Below, one piece after another: positions 24,765 through 36,368 of a DNA stretch of 64,000 nucleotides (positions are counted from its first letter, which is position 1; each line of letters starts with the position of its first letter). Location of the stretch: positions 62,001-126,000 of the forward strand of contig JAQOTA010000026.1 of NCBI GenBank assembly GCA_029532415.1. The letters are read 5' to 3'. The DNA is from Marasmius tenuissimus (taxonomy: Eukaryota > Basidiomycota > Agaricomycetes > Agaricales > Marasmiaceae). The translations under genes were made by a program, and so were the position numbers. Under the pieces are notes generated by a model. That model saw nothing but the letters and a program-made list of their open reading frames with translations. It was not told the origin of the DNA and did no database searches.

Positions 24765-27700
24765 ATGGCACAGACCCAAAACTTTGGCGACACTATATCC
24801 AGCGGGATCCAGGATATTGCCGCCCTTCTTCCTCTACTGGGTACAGAGCAATGTGAACGGCACGTAGGAGAAGCACTACAGAAAGGTTATCTCTACGCGG
24901 CAGCAACACCCCTCTCGGTTTTCGGCAGCCTCGGAGTAGTGAAGACGTCGTTTGCGACTTTCCTTGCGACAACAACAAAACCGTTCTATGGAGGGAGTTG
25001 GCTACATGATGCTGGCTTTGCTACGACAGGGTCAGTAGCATCTATGGTCACCCTTGCACCGGGAACAAAACGGTACGGCGCAGAAATTCAATTGGAGCGG
25101 TTGATGAAGGAACAACACGTCGACAATCCGGAGATGATATCGAGCGTAGAGTGGTTTGGATGGAAGAAGGGTGAGGAAGCAGGTGCCGGGTTTTTGGTGC
25201 GTATTTTCGTCACAGTGTTCTTCATCGCCTAACCAGCGCTTCTCAGCGTCCGAACATATCCTGGAATCTTTGCCTCATATTAACATCAGCGTTTGCGTCG
25301 ACAATCGCCCTTGTACCCTACCTGTATCTCGCCCTTCAGAACCAAAATAACGCTCTTGCATGGCTTTTCCCCTCACTTCGTTCCTTCGGCTCCTTCTTGT
25401 GTGTTGTCTCAATACAGCTCACCCTTCAACTCCGGATACACCACATTACCTCGTCCAGTCTTCTCCTTATAAAAGAGAGACATCGACATCCTCTCTCCAG
25501 AGAAGAGTCTATACAGGATCAGGACATGCTCCTAGAGTCGCGTTTGATGAAACTCGCAGACGAATCCAAACAGCATGCTTCCGACCTTGAACAAGGTCAG
25601 ACATCCAAGAAGCAGCAACAAGGACGCAAATTCATATCACCGCTTTCGGCCGACCTCACACTGGTCATCCTCCACATCTCGCTGGTAGTAGGAATGGGGA
25701 TGATAGTCGCTGGTTATGTGGGCTGTTTCAACCTCGTCAGCCAAACGAGAGCGAAGAGTGGACCCTACGTCTGGTTCGGACTGGAAGCGGTCCTTTCTAT
25801 CGCACGTGTCATCCTGTGGGGCTCAAATCCTTCGTGGGATGAGCAGAACACTGGAGTGATGTTGCGCCTTGAGCTCCTCCCAAAATCAATATCGGTCCCA
25901 CCACTGGATCAAGACCAGGTCGGTTTTGGTCTCGACGTTGGTTCAGACTCAAAGCTGGACGACGCAGACGTGGGAACAGTTCAGATGTTTCCGATTGTCA
26001 CCTCACCTCGCCCTCTACATTTGCTAAACGAAACAGGCTTGGGTCTTCACATGGGGGAGGATATGGAGCGAAGAAAATCCTTTGTCGCACATAGCCTCGA
26101 GGATTTTCTCGCTGCTGCTACCCCATACGTTGGACCATTGGGGCGGATCGAAATAGACGGGTTTGCCCTCTACTACGCAGTTATAGCAGAAGTTTCCCAC
26201 GAATACACACAGAAGCTCCTCTGCGCAACCGTTGTTCCAAATACTGCAGGCTGGGACTCTCTCTCGTTCCTCATCAGTGGTGAGACGATGCGGCACAGCG
26301 CGTTTTTGTCCCACACTCGCCCCCTTGCGGCCACCCATGCCCTCGAGGTCGCTTTCCATCAAAAACTCGACGACACCAGTGAAATCATCCTTGAGCACAA
26401 AGCGGTCGGCCGTATCATCGGATATTCCAACTGGTTGTTCCATCAGCTGGTCGCGCCAGACACAACCCCTCATCTTCACTTGTCATGGTCGCTCACCGGA
26501 ACCTCCCCCACGATCCCTTTGATCCCCGCAGGAACTCGGGTTCCTGTGTCGTATTTAGACAAGTTATACTTGCGAATCGGCCAACTGTGCGATTTCAAGG
26601 GCGAGCGCTGTCTCAAGAGGGAAAACATTGAGATCTACAAGTTCTTTCCGAAAGTCCCTTCTGGAGAACAAGGTCAACTATTTGGGGAATACGCGCTGCT
26701 GTTCGACAGTGCTATCCAAGAAGCATACCTTTGCGTCATGGAGCACCGTTTCGTTAGACGCGCAGCGGTGTCCGATACAATTTCCCACTCTCTAGCGTTA
26801 CAATGGATTCAGAAGATGGAGACGCGGCTTTCAGCGCAGAAGGCACACTCTATTGCAAGAGTTCCGACAGGTTCGACGTTCGTGGAACTCGGCACGATGT
26901 GGGACTCTGTGTCGAGCGATTTGCGCTCACTACGGCTTCTCCCTGTGCATAGTCCTGTGTTGCAAAGCTGGGAGCGTCAGTTCTACAACATCATCGACCA
27001 TTCTAGCATCATCCCCGATCATGTGCTGTTTGAACTCCAGTTGTTCACTTCCAAGGCTTTGCAAAGGATTCTTTTGCGATTCTTCTTCCCCTATATCAAG
27101 GAGGGCGATCGGCAAGCTAGGTATAAGGAGCTTACCAACCTTGTTCGATCCTCCCTTCAATATCTTCACTCGGCAAAACCACCTCCTTGTTTCGATCGCC
27201 TAAAGCCATGGGGTTCTGGTTTGCCAGAGTTTGCTCCGCCCTATACATTCCTCGACTCGGCTCCCGCAGATGACAATACAGGCGATTTTCTGGCACAGAT
27301 CCGCTCAATACAAGTCCTCGGCGTGTGGAACGTCGACACCGTTTCGTGGGCATACAAAACTCTACGTTCCCATCACAGCTTACCGTTGTCGCTCACAACC
27401 ATAATTCACAAAAACTTTCGACTTTCGAAGGATTGGATCAATGAGATTTTCTTGCTCCTGGGGAAGCATAAAAGTATCACCTTCCTCTTGTACGACCAAT
27501 GTGATCCCTCAGATTTGGGTACCGAGGCTGGGGAAGCCGAACGGAGACTAGGCCAACTTGAGAGGGCCCTCCAATCTAAACGTACGACATGGTGGGCAAA
27601 TGCCTCCAATCAAGGCCGACTGTGTTACCGGGCTGGGTTGGAAACCATACCGGCTTTACCAGAAGCGGAGAAACCTCGTCTTTCTGTCCTCCCAATTGGG

Positions 27701-29077
27701 CCCGACTTGCTGCTGCCACAGCATGTTCGCGTCACGGCGTTGATACACGTACCTGTACATGGAAGAATTCTTCCTATCCTTTCGGCGAAGTCTCACGGTC
27801 CACCTGATATCAGGCTCTCGTTCACAGCACAACTGGTTCAGGTCCCTCCTGGATCCTATTCCTCATACGATCGAAACTACTATCCTTCTAAAAAAAAGCC
27901 CACTGAAATTTGCAGTAGGGAGAAACCAATTGAACGACCAAAGGGGATCGTGAACGATATAGTGGTAACCCAGTTCGACGATTTCCCGTGTATTCCACCA
28001 GGCTGGTACGAGGTACACATATCACATCTGCACCACGATAGATATGTGTTCAGGAGCCTCAAGATCGACTTCGCCCCAAGAACTATAGGCCCCCCTCTTC
28101 GCGTTCAACGGGGGTTCCTTCGTATCCACCCGGACGCTGACCCTGGGCTTAATACCACAGAGAGGGCGGCGGGAGAAAACACTCCAACTATCCCAAGTAG
28201 CCCCTCACAGTTAAGTGAGGTCGCGAAAGCTAAGGTCGTTCTAGATTCGCTAGAAACATATTTCACCGCCTCCGATGAACCTCAGTCAGCCTCCGATATA
28301 TCGAAAACCTACGACCTCATTACACAGGAAAACACCCCTCCCCTCGTCTTTCGATTCCAATTTTCTCTGGAAAGTCCAGACGGTCGCTACCACGGCGGTT
28401 TCAGCTTCTCCCCCGAAACCACTCGACATACCAAACTGAAGACGCTCGTCATGGCGCTATCTCCCCTCACTGGACAACTCCGGGTGGATCGTTATTGGGT
28501 CGAGCCGAACCCCTCAGGAGCGGTGGATGATGTAGTGGATCCTATTGCTTCCTGGAGTGAGGTTCATTGTTTTATCGAGCGCCCAGGTCCTGGAGTACAG
28601 GAGAAGCAACCACAGAGCCCAGAAGGAGCACTCGAGACGGTGGAGAGTCCTGACCAATCAGAGGCAACGGAAGCGCAAGGGGAGCTTCCCCTTGATTTCG
28701 CCTCGCCCCCCGAGTATCGGTTCCATTTCTCGCTGCAGAGTCCAGAAGGCTGCCAAGAAGGAAGTTTTATCATCTCTCGCCCGACCGTTCGACACTACCA
28801 AATGACAAATTTGACAATGACGCTATCTCCTTTAATCCAGAAACTTCGGCTGGATCATCATTGGCTCGATCCCCTCTCGGGTCATGATCCCTCAGCAGTG
28901 GAGGAAGGGTTGGCCGAAGAACATATGTTCGCCGCTTGGAACAAAATCAATAATCTTGGAGAGCAGGAACCACAGGACCCCGGAGAAATGCCTTCCAAAG
29001 TCGTCAAGTCGTCAGTCAGTAAGGAGGAGAATGATGCACAGGCGGAGGACCTCCTCAGAATGATATTCGGACATTAG
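24765..29077 (+). CDS. Giant multi-pass membrane protein of unknown function, copy A
   Basis: Two exons joined over intron 25197-25246 give about 1,420 aa. I do not recognise a named family. The N-terminal about 290 residues hold four to five hydrophobic segments (ATPLSVFGSLGVVKTSF; CLILTSAFASTIALVPYLYL; SLRSFGSFLCVVS; LVVGMGMIVAGYVGCF; GLEAVLSIARVILWG) and end in GSNPSWDEQ. A long soluble region of about 880 aa follows. The C-terminus carries two copies of a roughly 60-aa repeat: FRFQFSLESPDGR...TLVMALSPLTGQLRVDRYW and YRFHFSLQSPEGC...LTMTLSPLIQKLRLDHHW, separated by Pro/Glu/Ser-rich linkers. Copy B (39425-43623) has the same intron position and an exon 1 of the same length (432 nt); a broken third copy lies at 53480-55260. 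The large soluble part could be a sensor or scaffold; this is speculation. Confidence 0.8.
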
Positions 29078-30855
29078 GGTAGGCTCTAGGCTGGGACCCC
29101 CTACTACAACGATACTCAAAACTCGCTACCATCTTTACCCAATGAATCCGAGTGCCATTCTGACCGCCATTCAGCAAACTGCCGGTGCCTCGGTAAGTAC
29201 CACGTCGCTGCCTTTGTTCTTTTTGTTTCTCAAAGCTCACAATCGTCGTGACAGTTCTCTGGTCCCGTTCTCTCAATTCTTCACCGCCTCCTCAAAACCC
29301 CGCAAGCTCGGGGTCCTAGGCGTTAGGCCGTCTGGTACCGTTCCGTCCAACTTCATTTTCCTTCGGACTCTCCCCACCTCTTCCTACCGCGTCGCTGTGT
29401 TCTTTTTCTTTCCTCTCCTCGTCTCGTCCAATTTGATTTCGCTGTGTATTTATAGGTTCCCGCTATCTCGCTTTCCATTTGCTTTTCATGCTCACGTCAA
29501 TCCATCGCTATCTTTCTGTATCCATCACGCTTCCCGGCTTTGTTACGTTGCTCTACTGTATTACCTCGCTCTGCTTTGAAGATCTGTGGTCACACCTACC
29601 CTGCTATCTTTGTTCTCTACATTGTTTCCGCTACGATCTGTCTCGCTTTCGATGCCATTTCAAGTTGTTATCTACGCTTTTTCCGAAATATTTACCTATT
29701 CAGCCTCGAATAAATCACGGAAAACTCACAAATCATAAATGGAAACGGGCGATGCTACGACGAAGGACAGCTGAACACGTTGTAGGTCCACATGGGCGTC
29801 AGATATAGTGCTCCGATCAAGTTCGAGGTCAAAGTTTCACGTGGACTCTGAGACTCGATGGGTGTCGGGCGTCGAGTAGTCGATTTCCTGTCCCCTTCAT
29901 GATTGAGTTGTAGCTATTTCTTCGACTTACCAGAACGAGTCCGACACGAACGCCTGTGATCCCGAAGGCCGACACGTTGATATGGAGTGATCAGACTTGG
30001 TCTGTCAGAGTCCACATCAAGTTCTACCTCATCGACCAACGCATCTCTTACTTCAAGCGACGCAAGCCAAGACCATACTAGATAACGGACACGTACGAAC
30101 CCGCTGGAGCTTGGCTCCCATCATCCATTCTTCCTCTCGACGAGACGAAAACGAACACGTCAATCCTGCCACGCAAGGTGCGTACTACGTAGCATGCTCT
30201 CTCGTATATAAGAGTAAGTCGGACACAGAGAAGCTTCGCGTCGATATAGCACCAAAAGTATTTCTCGTACTCGATACACGCTACTACTAACTACCACACG
30301 TCGGATAAGAGTAGGTAGAACTATATAAACCCCAACACATCCCAATTCCCCACACCCAAACGACACGCGCGAAACGAACGCCCCATCCTTCTCGCCACCG
30401 ACCCACCAACAGAAAAGTAACCCAAAGTGAACAGACCTAAGCGCTCACCGCCCGAAGGTAGGAGCAATGCATCAGGAGAGTCAAAAAGGGTACTTCTGTG
30501 TGGGGGAAGAGGGAGAGTGAGGGACGCGTATGCGTGAGCAGGGGAGAGAAGAGGGAAGGCGGGGGGCGGTATAGTACTAACAGGAGATAGGGGAAAGAGT
30601 AGGTAGAGTAGCGAATGTGAAGAGAACGAGAAACGAGAGTACTCTGTGATGATGCACCGAGAAAATGATGATAATAAGAAACGATAGAGAAGCAACAGAG
30701 ACCGGAGGGTATCAGAGATGAATAAGTAGAGGAGACAGGATTCGAGATGGAGACGAAGCGGCTATGATACACACTAAGTAGAGTAGAGATATAGAAGTGA
30801 GAACAAGAAAATAGTCCAAAGATGCTGAGGGGAGGAACCAGGGAACAGCGTCCAA
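29078..30855. other. 3' flank of copy A and bZIP 3' flank
   Basis: Immediately downstream, 29100-29215 resembles the 3' ends of copies B and C, including a conserved splice donor (CGGTAAGTACCACG at about 29190), so the transcript probably has a 3'-UTR intron. The rest is pyrimidine-rich on the plus strand (29200-29600) or purine-rich (30450-30800), with long low-complexity ORFs that look spurious. Confidence 0.4.
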
Positions 30856-32252
30856 CTAATACACACCAGACGCCTTCAAAGAAGCCTCAAACGACTCCCA
30901 TGACATTGACGTCGGTGGTGTGCTGGGCTCAGTAGCGTCGTTGCTGGTACTTGCCGACGCCACAAGGTCCTCCAAGAGCCTAGTCGTATCGTCGTTCAAC
31001 CAAGTCGCCGAAATCCCGCTCGTGTCCATGTCCATCCCAATGTTCTCGAAATCAAATTCCATATCCGTCATCCCAAATCCCATCTCGCTCCCCACCAATC
31101 CACCAGAACCCATCAGCTCGGTCGCCTCACCACCAACGCCTACTTGCGCCGATGTGGTCTTCTCCGCTTCCGTTGTCCCTTGAGCTTGAGCTTGCTGTTG
31201 TCCGGCGCCCTCGAGCAGATCAACAGATGGTACACCCTCGGCCTTCGCTCCTGCGTCGATATCCTCACCCTCATCCTGTCCGTGGTGGGCGTTGACAAGG
31301 ATCTCCCGGAACAGAGTTTCCATCGCTGCGTCATCGAGAGCGATTGGTGGGCATGAGGAATCGGAGGAGGCGGCAGTAGTGTCAATGGTGCTGCTGTTGT
31401 CTTGGGATGGTGTGAGTGCGGACGCGTAGAGGTCGAGCGAGAGTTCAGATCCACCCGCTGCAGGGAAACACGGGGAACTTCCCGTGTATTCGCCACCCGT
31501 GCTAGGTGGCGAGTGGAATCTGACTCTGGTTCTAACTCTGGCAAGTATGTGACAGGGGTAATCGGAGTGAGGGGCGTAAAGGTCGGTATCGAGGGCAGGG
31601 AAGCAGATGACTGTGACATTGGGGTACTGAATAGATCATGAATCGACGGTGAGGGTGCGGGTGAGAATGGTGTTGCTGTGGTTGCAGACAAATCGGTCGA
31701 CGGTGTCAACGTCGTAGGCGGTGTGGAGGTCGCCGACGTCGACGGATGTGATGAGGGCGTGGTCGTTGTCGACGATGAGACTACACCACCAAACGGAACA
31801 CTCGATTGCGTGGGGATCACTCCCGCCGTCGCCATCGTCATTGTCCCGTTCGTCGTCGTCTGGCCGGTGAAAGCCTTGACAACAGCCTCCAAACCTTGTT
31901 CCAAGGTTGCTATCCTCGCTCTGAGCTCAGCATTCTCCTTCTCCTTCCTCTCCTCTTCCTCCTTGGTCTTCGCCGTCCCCGCAGTTGAGGCGCTCGGCAA
32001 AGACATCGAAGCACGTAACCGCTTGTTCTCGTCCTCAAGCTCAGCTACTCTCTGCTCCAAGTGCGAGAAGTGAGCCTTCTTTCGATCACGAGAGTTCTGA
32101 GCTGCGATCCTATTTCGATGAGCTCGAGCTTCTCGTCGTTCCTCCGGCGACACTTCAGATCGAGCTCGCTTGCGCGGGTTTGTATTGGAGGGGCCCGGCG
32201 CCGATGGCTCGGGTTCGGGTGTAGGTGATGAATACGAGTGGGAATCGGACAT
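30856..32252 (-). CDS. hac1: HAC1/XBP1-type bZIP transcription factor, unfolded protein response regulator
   Basis: Predicted nuclear activator of ER chaperone and secretory genes (orthologue type of Cib1/Hxl1 in other basidiomycetes). The first frame encodes PRKRARSEVSPEERREARAH, then basic region RNRIAAQNSRDRKK and a leucine zipper (LEQRVAELEDENKRLRA), which is the HAC1-specific signature. A Ser/Thr/Pro-rich middle follows. The first frame ends in a basic tail at 31140. A second, overlapping frame (to 30856) encodes an acidic, aromatic end (DMEFDFENIGMDMDTSG ... FEASLKASGVY) typical of an activation domain. Removing 31461-31501 joins the frames (STRHLA-AGGSELSLDL) into a 451-aa protein (exon lengths 751 and 605 nt). 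Unspliced mRNA would give a 370-aa form without the acidic domain. Start ATG at 32252. Promoter has several ACGTGG cores. Confidence 0.9.
31461..31501 (-). other. Predicted Ire1-type unconventional intron (41 nt)
   Basis: On the minus strand the 5' site lies in a perfect 7-bp stem (CGCCACC/GGTGGCG) with 7-nt loop TAGCACG, cut after the third loop base (TAG|CACG). The 3' site is CTG|CAGC, the canonical XBP1/HAC1 loop sequence, with only a short G-C stem around it. 41 nt is not a multiple of three and restores exactly the second frame. The 5' loop departs from the CNGNNGN consensus at loop positions 1 and 6. GT-AG alternatives in the region do not give the required frame at a plausible length. 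Confidence 0.75.
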
Positions 32253-32372
32253 TGTTTTTTTTCGTGCGATTCGTCGTACAACAAGATAGTGGGAAAGGAG
32301 ATTAGAAAAAGAAAGAACGAAGGTACGATAAAAAAGATATATGGCGTGGAGGAAGAGTGTCAGGGGCCACCA

Positions 32373-32515
32373 ACGTGGTGGTTCAGCGGAAACCAGTACC
32401 TTCGACGTGGCAACACGTCAGTCAACACGATTGCCTGCGGTGTCACAGATCATGTGGATTGTGACTCACCAGGACTCAGCCATAATTGGGCGTGGCAAAA
32501 CGTGGAACGACGTGG
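32373..32515 (-). promoter_or_regulatory. Cluster of ACGTG-core bZIP sites upstream of hac1
   Basis: ACGTGG occurs at 32373, 32405, 32500 and 32510, and TGACGTGT (minus strand) at 32413-32420, all within 270 nt of the hac1 ATG. These resemble UPRE/CRE-type sites bound by HAC1/XBP1, suggesting autoregulation. Binding is inference. Confidence 0.4.
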
Positions 32516-32629
32516 AGTTCTGAGAACGGTCCCGACCAGAGTCCACTTTTACTTGCATATATACGAAAACAGATAGAATAAGACTTACGGTCTTCCTGAA
32601 GAAGAAAAAGAAAAGTCTTCAATGACCAG

Positions 32630-32731
32630 TGACGAGAGTGGGATTCGAACCCACGCCCCGGAGGACTAGATTGCTCGTTGCTTCTGCAACTTGCCTGATT
32701 CTAGCGCCTTAGACCGCTCGGCCATCTCGCC
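32630..32731 (-). tRNA. tRNA-Leu (anticodon CAG), with intron
   Basis: A class II tRNA on the minus strand. Acceptor GGCGAGA pairs with TCTCGTC (one G-U), discriminator A. The D arm is GGCCGAGCGGTCTAAGGC. The anticodon stem CTAGA/TCTAG is perfect. The loop reads A-T-CAG-G followed by an intron of about 22 nt (CAAGTTGCAGAAGCAACGAG plus CA) at the canonical position after base 37. The long variable arm is CCTCCGGGG and the T arm GTGGGTTCGAATCCCAC. A T-rich Pol III terminator (TTTTCTTTTT on the minus strand) follows within about 25 nt. Confidence 0.93.
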
Positions 32732-32982
32732 TTGCTGCAGTGAGAAAGTCGAGCATCCATATTCCCCCAAAACAGACCATCAAGGCGGGCAATGGAGTCT
32801 CTGAGTTTTGAATCCCATAGACCACGGCAACTTTCAAACTTCATGCATTGTGACGCATATTGAGCATATCATCAGAGAGATAATCTGAAGAAATTGACTG
32901 AATAGGCAAAGGAGCGACAAGGAAAGAACGTTATCTGAGGAAATAAAAGTATGCCAATGAATCAGTAATTGGATCAGGAAAC

Positions 32983-33018
32983 GAATGGACTATCTAAAAC
33001 GAATGGACTATCTAAAAC
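32983..33018. repeat. Two tandem 18-bp copies
   Basis: GAATGGACTATCTAAAAC occurs twice without spacing, then a third partial unit (GAGTGAAC). Confidence 0.8.
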
Positions 33019-33097
33019 GAGTGAACAGTGATACCAAGGACTCGAGTGTCGCCAATTTAGGTATCCAAACCTCAGTGGTCGACCGATGAATCCAACA

Positions 33098-35840
33098 CTA
33101 CCATATCCACCCGCCATCTCCCCATCCTCCCTTCGACCCCACCGTTACCGACCTCGTAGTCGTAGTCGTCCCCCTCTCCTGCGTCGTGGTGAACGTAGTA
33201 AAAGTAGTTATCGTCATCGTTGCATTCGCCGTCATCACCCCACTCGCCACCACCGTACTCGTCAACGTCGTCGGTTGTGGTGGAGGTATCTGCGTAGGCC
33301 CCTGCCCCTGCGCCGTATTAACCGTATTTGTAACAGTCCGAGTAGTCGTATAAGACGCCTCCGTCGTAGTCGTCGTGACAAGACGCGTAGTTGTCGTAGT
33401 TGAAGTCGTGGTGGAGGACGCTTCGGTCGTTGTGGCAGTTGCAGTGAAGGTCTGGTTGTAGTACGGGTCGCAGACATGTGGATCGAACAAATCGGCGGGG
33501 TTGGGGGTGAGGTAGCCTCGGCGGACACCTTCGGTGTATGACCTGAGTTCCGAGAGTGAATGGATTGGTTAGTGTTTGTATCGATTGGCAAGGAAGGGAA
33601 GGTCATTGTACCATTCTCTGCCAATTTCCTGACCGCTCTCAATCTTAAAATTCCAGAACTATATAAGCGCCAAGTTTGAGATCAGAGCGTCTTCTTAGCC
33701 TCGGGACACGCTCAGACTCACGATCCACCCAGAGCCCCGCCCATATGCAACCTTCTGTGCATCAGCCCACTTGCGCAAAAATTCATCGGACGCGTTGAAT
33801 TGTGTCGGAAGAGCCCATTCTATGAGCGACGGTCCGTGGCGTAAGGTTGATACCGAAACAATCATTGATCGGACGGCTCACCTCCAAACCACAACGGCGT
33901 GTTGTTGAACGCTCGATCATTCTCAACTCGCCTCAGGTCTAGTAAACAAGTCGAATGGTAAAGGTAAATACTCAGTCATAGCTGAGGCCTGAGGTACCTG
34001 AATCACTCACTGCAGATATGGATGAGGTATGCTTCCGGGTAGGGGTCGGCGACCCCCTGCGGTAACGATGAAGGTAAACTAGAAGCTTTCGTTCAAATAC
34101 AGTCGACTCACCCCAAAGGAATAATACAGATGATTGTCAAACCCAATAGGTCCAATCGCAGCGTCTGCTGGGTTGGGCGGGTTGTTGTATTGCCAATTTC
34201 TATCCATGAAGCTTCGATGAAGGGAAGGTTGAGCCTTAAACTCGATAAAAAAAGTATGAAAAGAACTAGCTCACTTTGTATACAACGCTTCCCGATGTTT
34301 GAACGACCCACTCCCGAAATGAAGACTGACATCCAAAACCCCTCCCAAGTCTACATCGACCCCTTTATCCGCTCGACCAGCATCAGCACCCTTACGGAAC
34401 TCATACCCATACCCCTCATCACGCAAGATTTCCTCCACAATCGGTACCGCATCCGCAACAGCCTTCAACGCCTGTCCGGGAAACCTAAAATAACAATCTG
34501 GATCCCCAGCAACCTTTTTGAACGCGTCCAATAACGATACCGGCTGAGGACCAGGGAAGAGGAGACGCGAAACCAAGTCGTCGTCGTCAAATGTCCAGAT
34601 GCCTAGTATAGCTTCGACAATTCGAACTGTCAGGACAAAGTTTTTCTGGACTTTTGTGTGGGGAAAGGGCGATGAGGCTCAGAGGGGAATACATACGAGA
34701 CCAAGAACATACATTCACCATACCCGGGCGTCTGATACGCGTCCATCAACGGCTCGTTTACAGCTTGAATGGCGAATACGGTGCCAAACGCAGGATCAAT
34801 ATGCGAGAGGGTCGTCATCACGGCTGTCCAGGTAAGAGCTCTTTGGTAGTTCTCGTCGGTCTAATTCAAGACAATGGTCGTCAGCGCCATGAAACTGAAC
34901 TCGGTAGGGAAACGCACGTAGAATTGTACGTCTGGGGTACATCTATATGATTAAACTGTTAATGATACTGTCTGCGTTTCGAAAGGATAAACCAGCGTTG
35001 CTTACCTTCCCGCGAACATCTGTTCGAAGGCTTGCACACCGGGAGCTGCATGGTGGTCGAGGATGACCTCGATACCGGCTTTCTTCAACTGGTTGAGTCC
35101 TCGGCGCTACAGATCGTCGACGATGAGCCTGCATCGTGGAAGAAACTTGCAGGGATGGACATACGAGATGCTTGATACCACCACGAGGAAAGAACTCGGT
35201 CTCGCGGTCTACGAGACGTTCGACGATCCAGTAACCAAGCTATTCATCAAGCATTAAGCGAGCTCACTCTAGTCTAAGCATGAAATAATAACGTACCGGA
35301 ATCCGCACGGTGTTGATGCCCAGACTAGCCAACTCGTCTACGTCAGCTTGATTGAACCAGGTTTCCCTAGAAAAATCCGTCAGAGGGGAGACACCGCTCG
35401 CGTTTTTCTTGACACCGTACCAATGTTTATCAAACTTCTGATCGACCGTGTTTGGATAGGCTTTTGAAAGATCACTACAGAAACCATTATCAACGTTTGT
35501 TAAAGAGAAAGAGGTTTTTCGTACAATTCACTGCGAATGCAAAGAGTGCATGGATCACAGTTCTCTCCACCCATCGCTTCCCACTCTAGGCTCAGGTTAA
35601 CTCGATGGCTTACGCCGAGTCCGTAGCTCCGTACCTCTTGGGAGCATCCACGGCTCTAGTACAAGCCTGAGGAACGTTGAATAAGAATGAGATCAGGGCC
35701 TCAAAATAGAGAGTAAAATTGCCAGACTCGACATACCATGAGCCCAGATTGACACCATAAATCTTCTCTGGTGTCCCGTTGACGTTCACGACGGTAGACA
35801 AGGATATCAAGACCGCTCCCAGGAGGGAGAACCGACGCAT
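33098..35840 (-). CDS. Glucan 1,3-beta-glucosidase, GH5, with Thr-rich C-terminal tail
   Basis: Paralogue of the gene at 6071-8441 on the same strand. Signal peptide MRRFSLLGAVLISLSTVVNVNG precedes TPEKIYGVNLGSW. Then come MGGENC, TWFNQADVDELA, IPLGYWIVERL, a HALPG-type loop (HHAAPGVQ), the acid/base motif VFAIQAVNEP, the nucleophile region EWALPTQFNASDEFL, and GVRRGYLTPNPADLFDPHVC. After the catalytic domain come about 125 residues dominated by Thr (clusters of TTT), probably heavily O-glycosylated, ending GSKGGWGDGGWIW. No hydrophobic GPI signal is seen at the end, so the tail is more likely a wall-associating or spacer segment. Several introns of about 50-80 nt interrupt the gene. The AIQAVNEP here reads AIEAVNEP in the first copy; NEP is intact in both. 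Confidence 0.92.
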
Positions 35841-35908
35841 GGAGGGGAAAGAAGAATCGAATCACGAAATTCATTGGGATCCGGACAACAGCTTAAACGA
35901 ATCTGAGC

Positions 35909-36368
35909 GTGTTTTGAACCCGCGGAAGGAAGCAAGGAATACATCCAAGATCGTGTTTTGTGTGTTTGAAATCAGGAAAAGGGTGGCATCCTGCTTTTCC
36001 GTGCACATATCCTATCTGTCCTTCGAGCCTTTGTCGAAGCTCAGGTAAATATCTATCGAAATGCTGGGTTGCGGTATAGCGGGTCAGATACTCCAAGCCT
36101 TTAGGCCCTAGGCCCCGGGAATCACGCTTCTGTATGGGAGGAAGGAAAGAATGATCGAGGACCCACGAATCTCTAGGTGTTTGATTCCGCGGAGGGTAAG
36201 AGTAAATTCAAGATCGTGTTTGTATTTGAACGTTCTGGCTCTGAAAAGCACAAACTCGACCATCCAATGAACAGAATCCTGCATCCTAGCCTTCCGGGCA
36301 TATCTCCTATTTGCGTCGAGATTTGACGGTAGTGGCTGGGTCATGCGAGCCAAATACCTTAGGCCTCA
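35909..36368. repeat. Diverged tandem duplication upstream of the tailed GH5 gene
   Basis: About 35909-36115 and 36178-36368 share ordered blocks: CCGCGGA.GG, TCCAAGATCGTGTTTTG/TTCAAGATCGTGTTTG, GCATCCTG, CATATC.CCTAT and CC..AG.CCTTTAGGCC. The blocks are colinear and in the same orientation. It covers the likely promoter. Confidence 0.55.

Noticed and set aside
29142..29579. 145-codon plus-strand ORF after copy A
   Set aside because: Crosses a splice donor conserved among the three copies and then enters pyrimidine-rich DNA; probably UTR and intron.
30321..30772. Minus-strand ORFs rich in Ser, Leu, Phe and Pro
   Set aside because: Product of a purine-rich strand; no motif, no splice structure, in the 3' flank of hac1.
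31461..31501. Conventional GT-AG splicing of the bZIP gene
   Set aside because: Donor GTGGCG to acceptor CTGCAG is 39 nt and keeps the first frame; the only GT-AG pair giving the right phase here would be 14 nt, too short.
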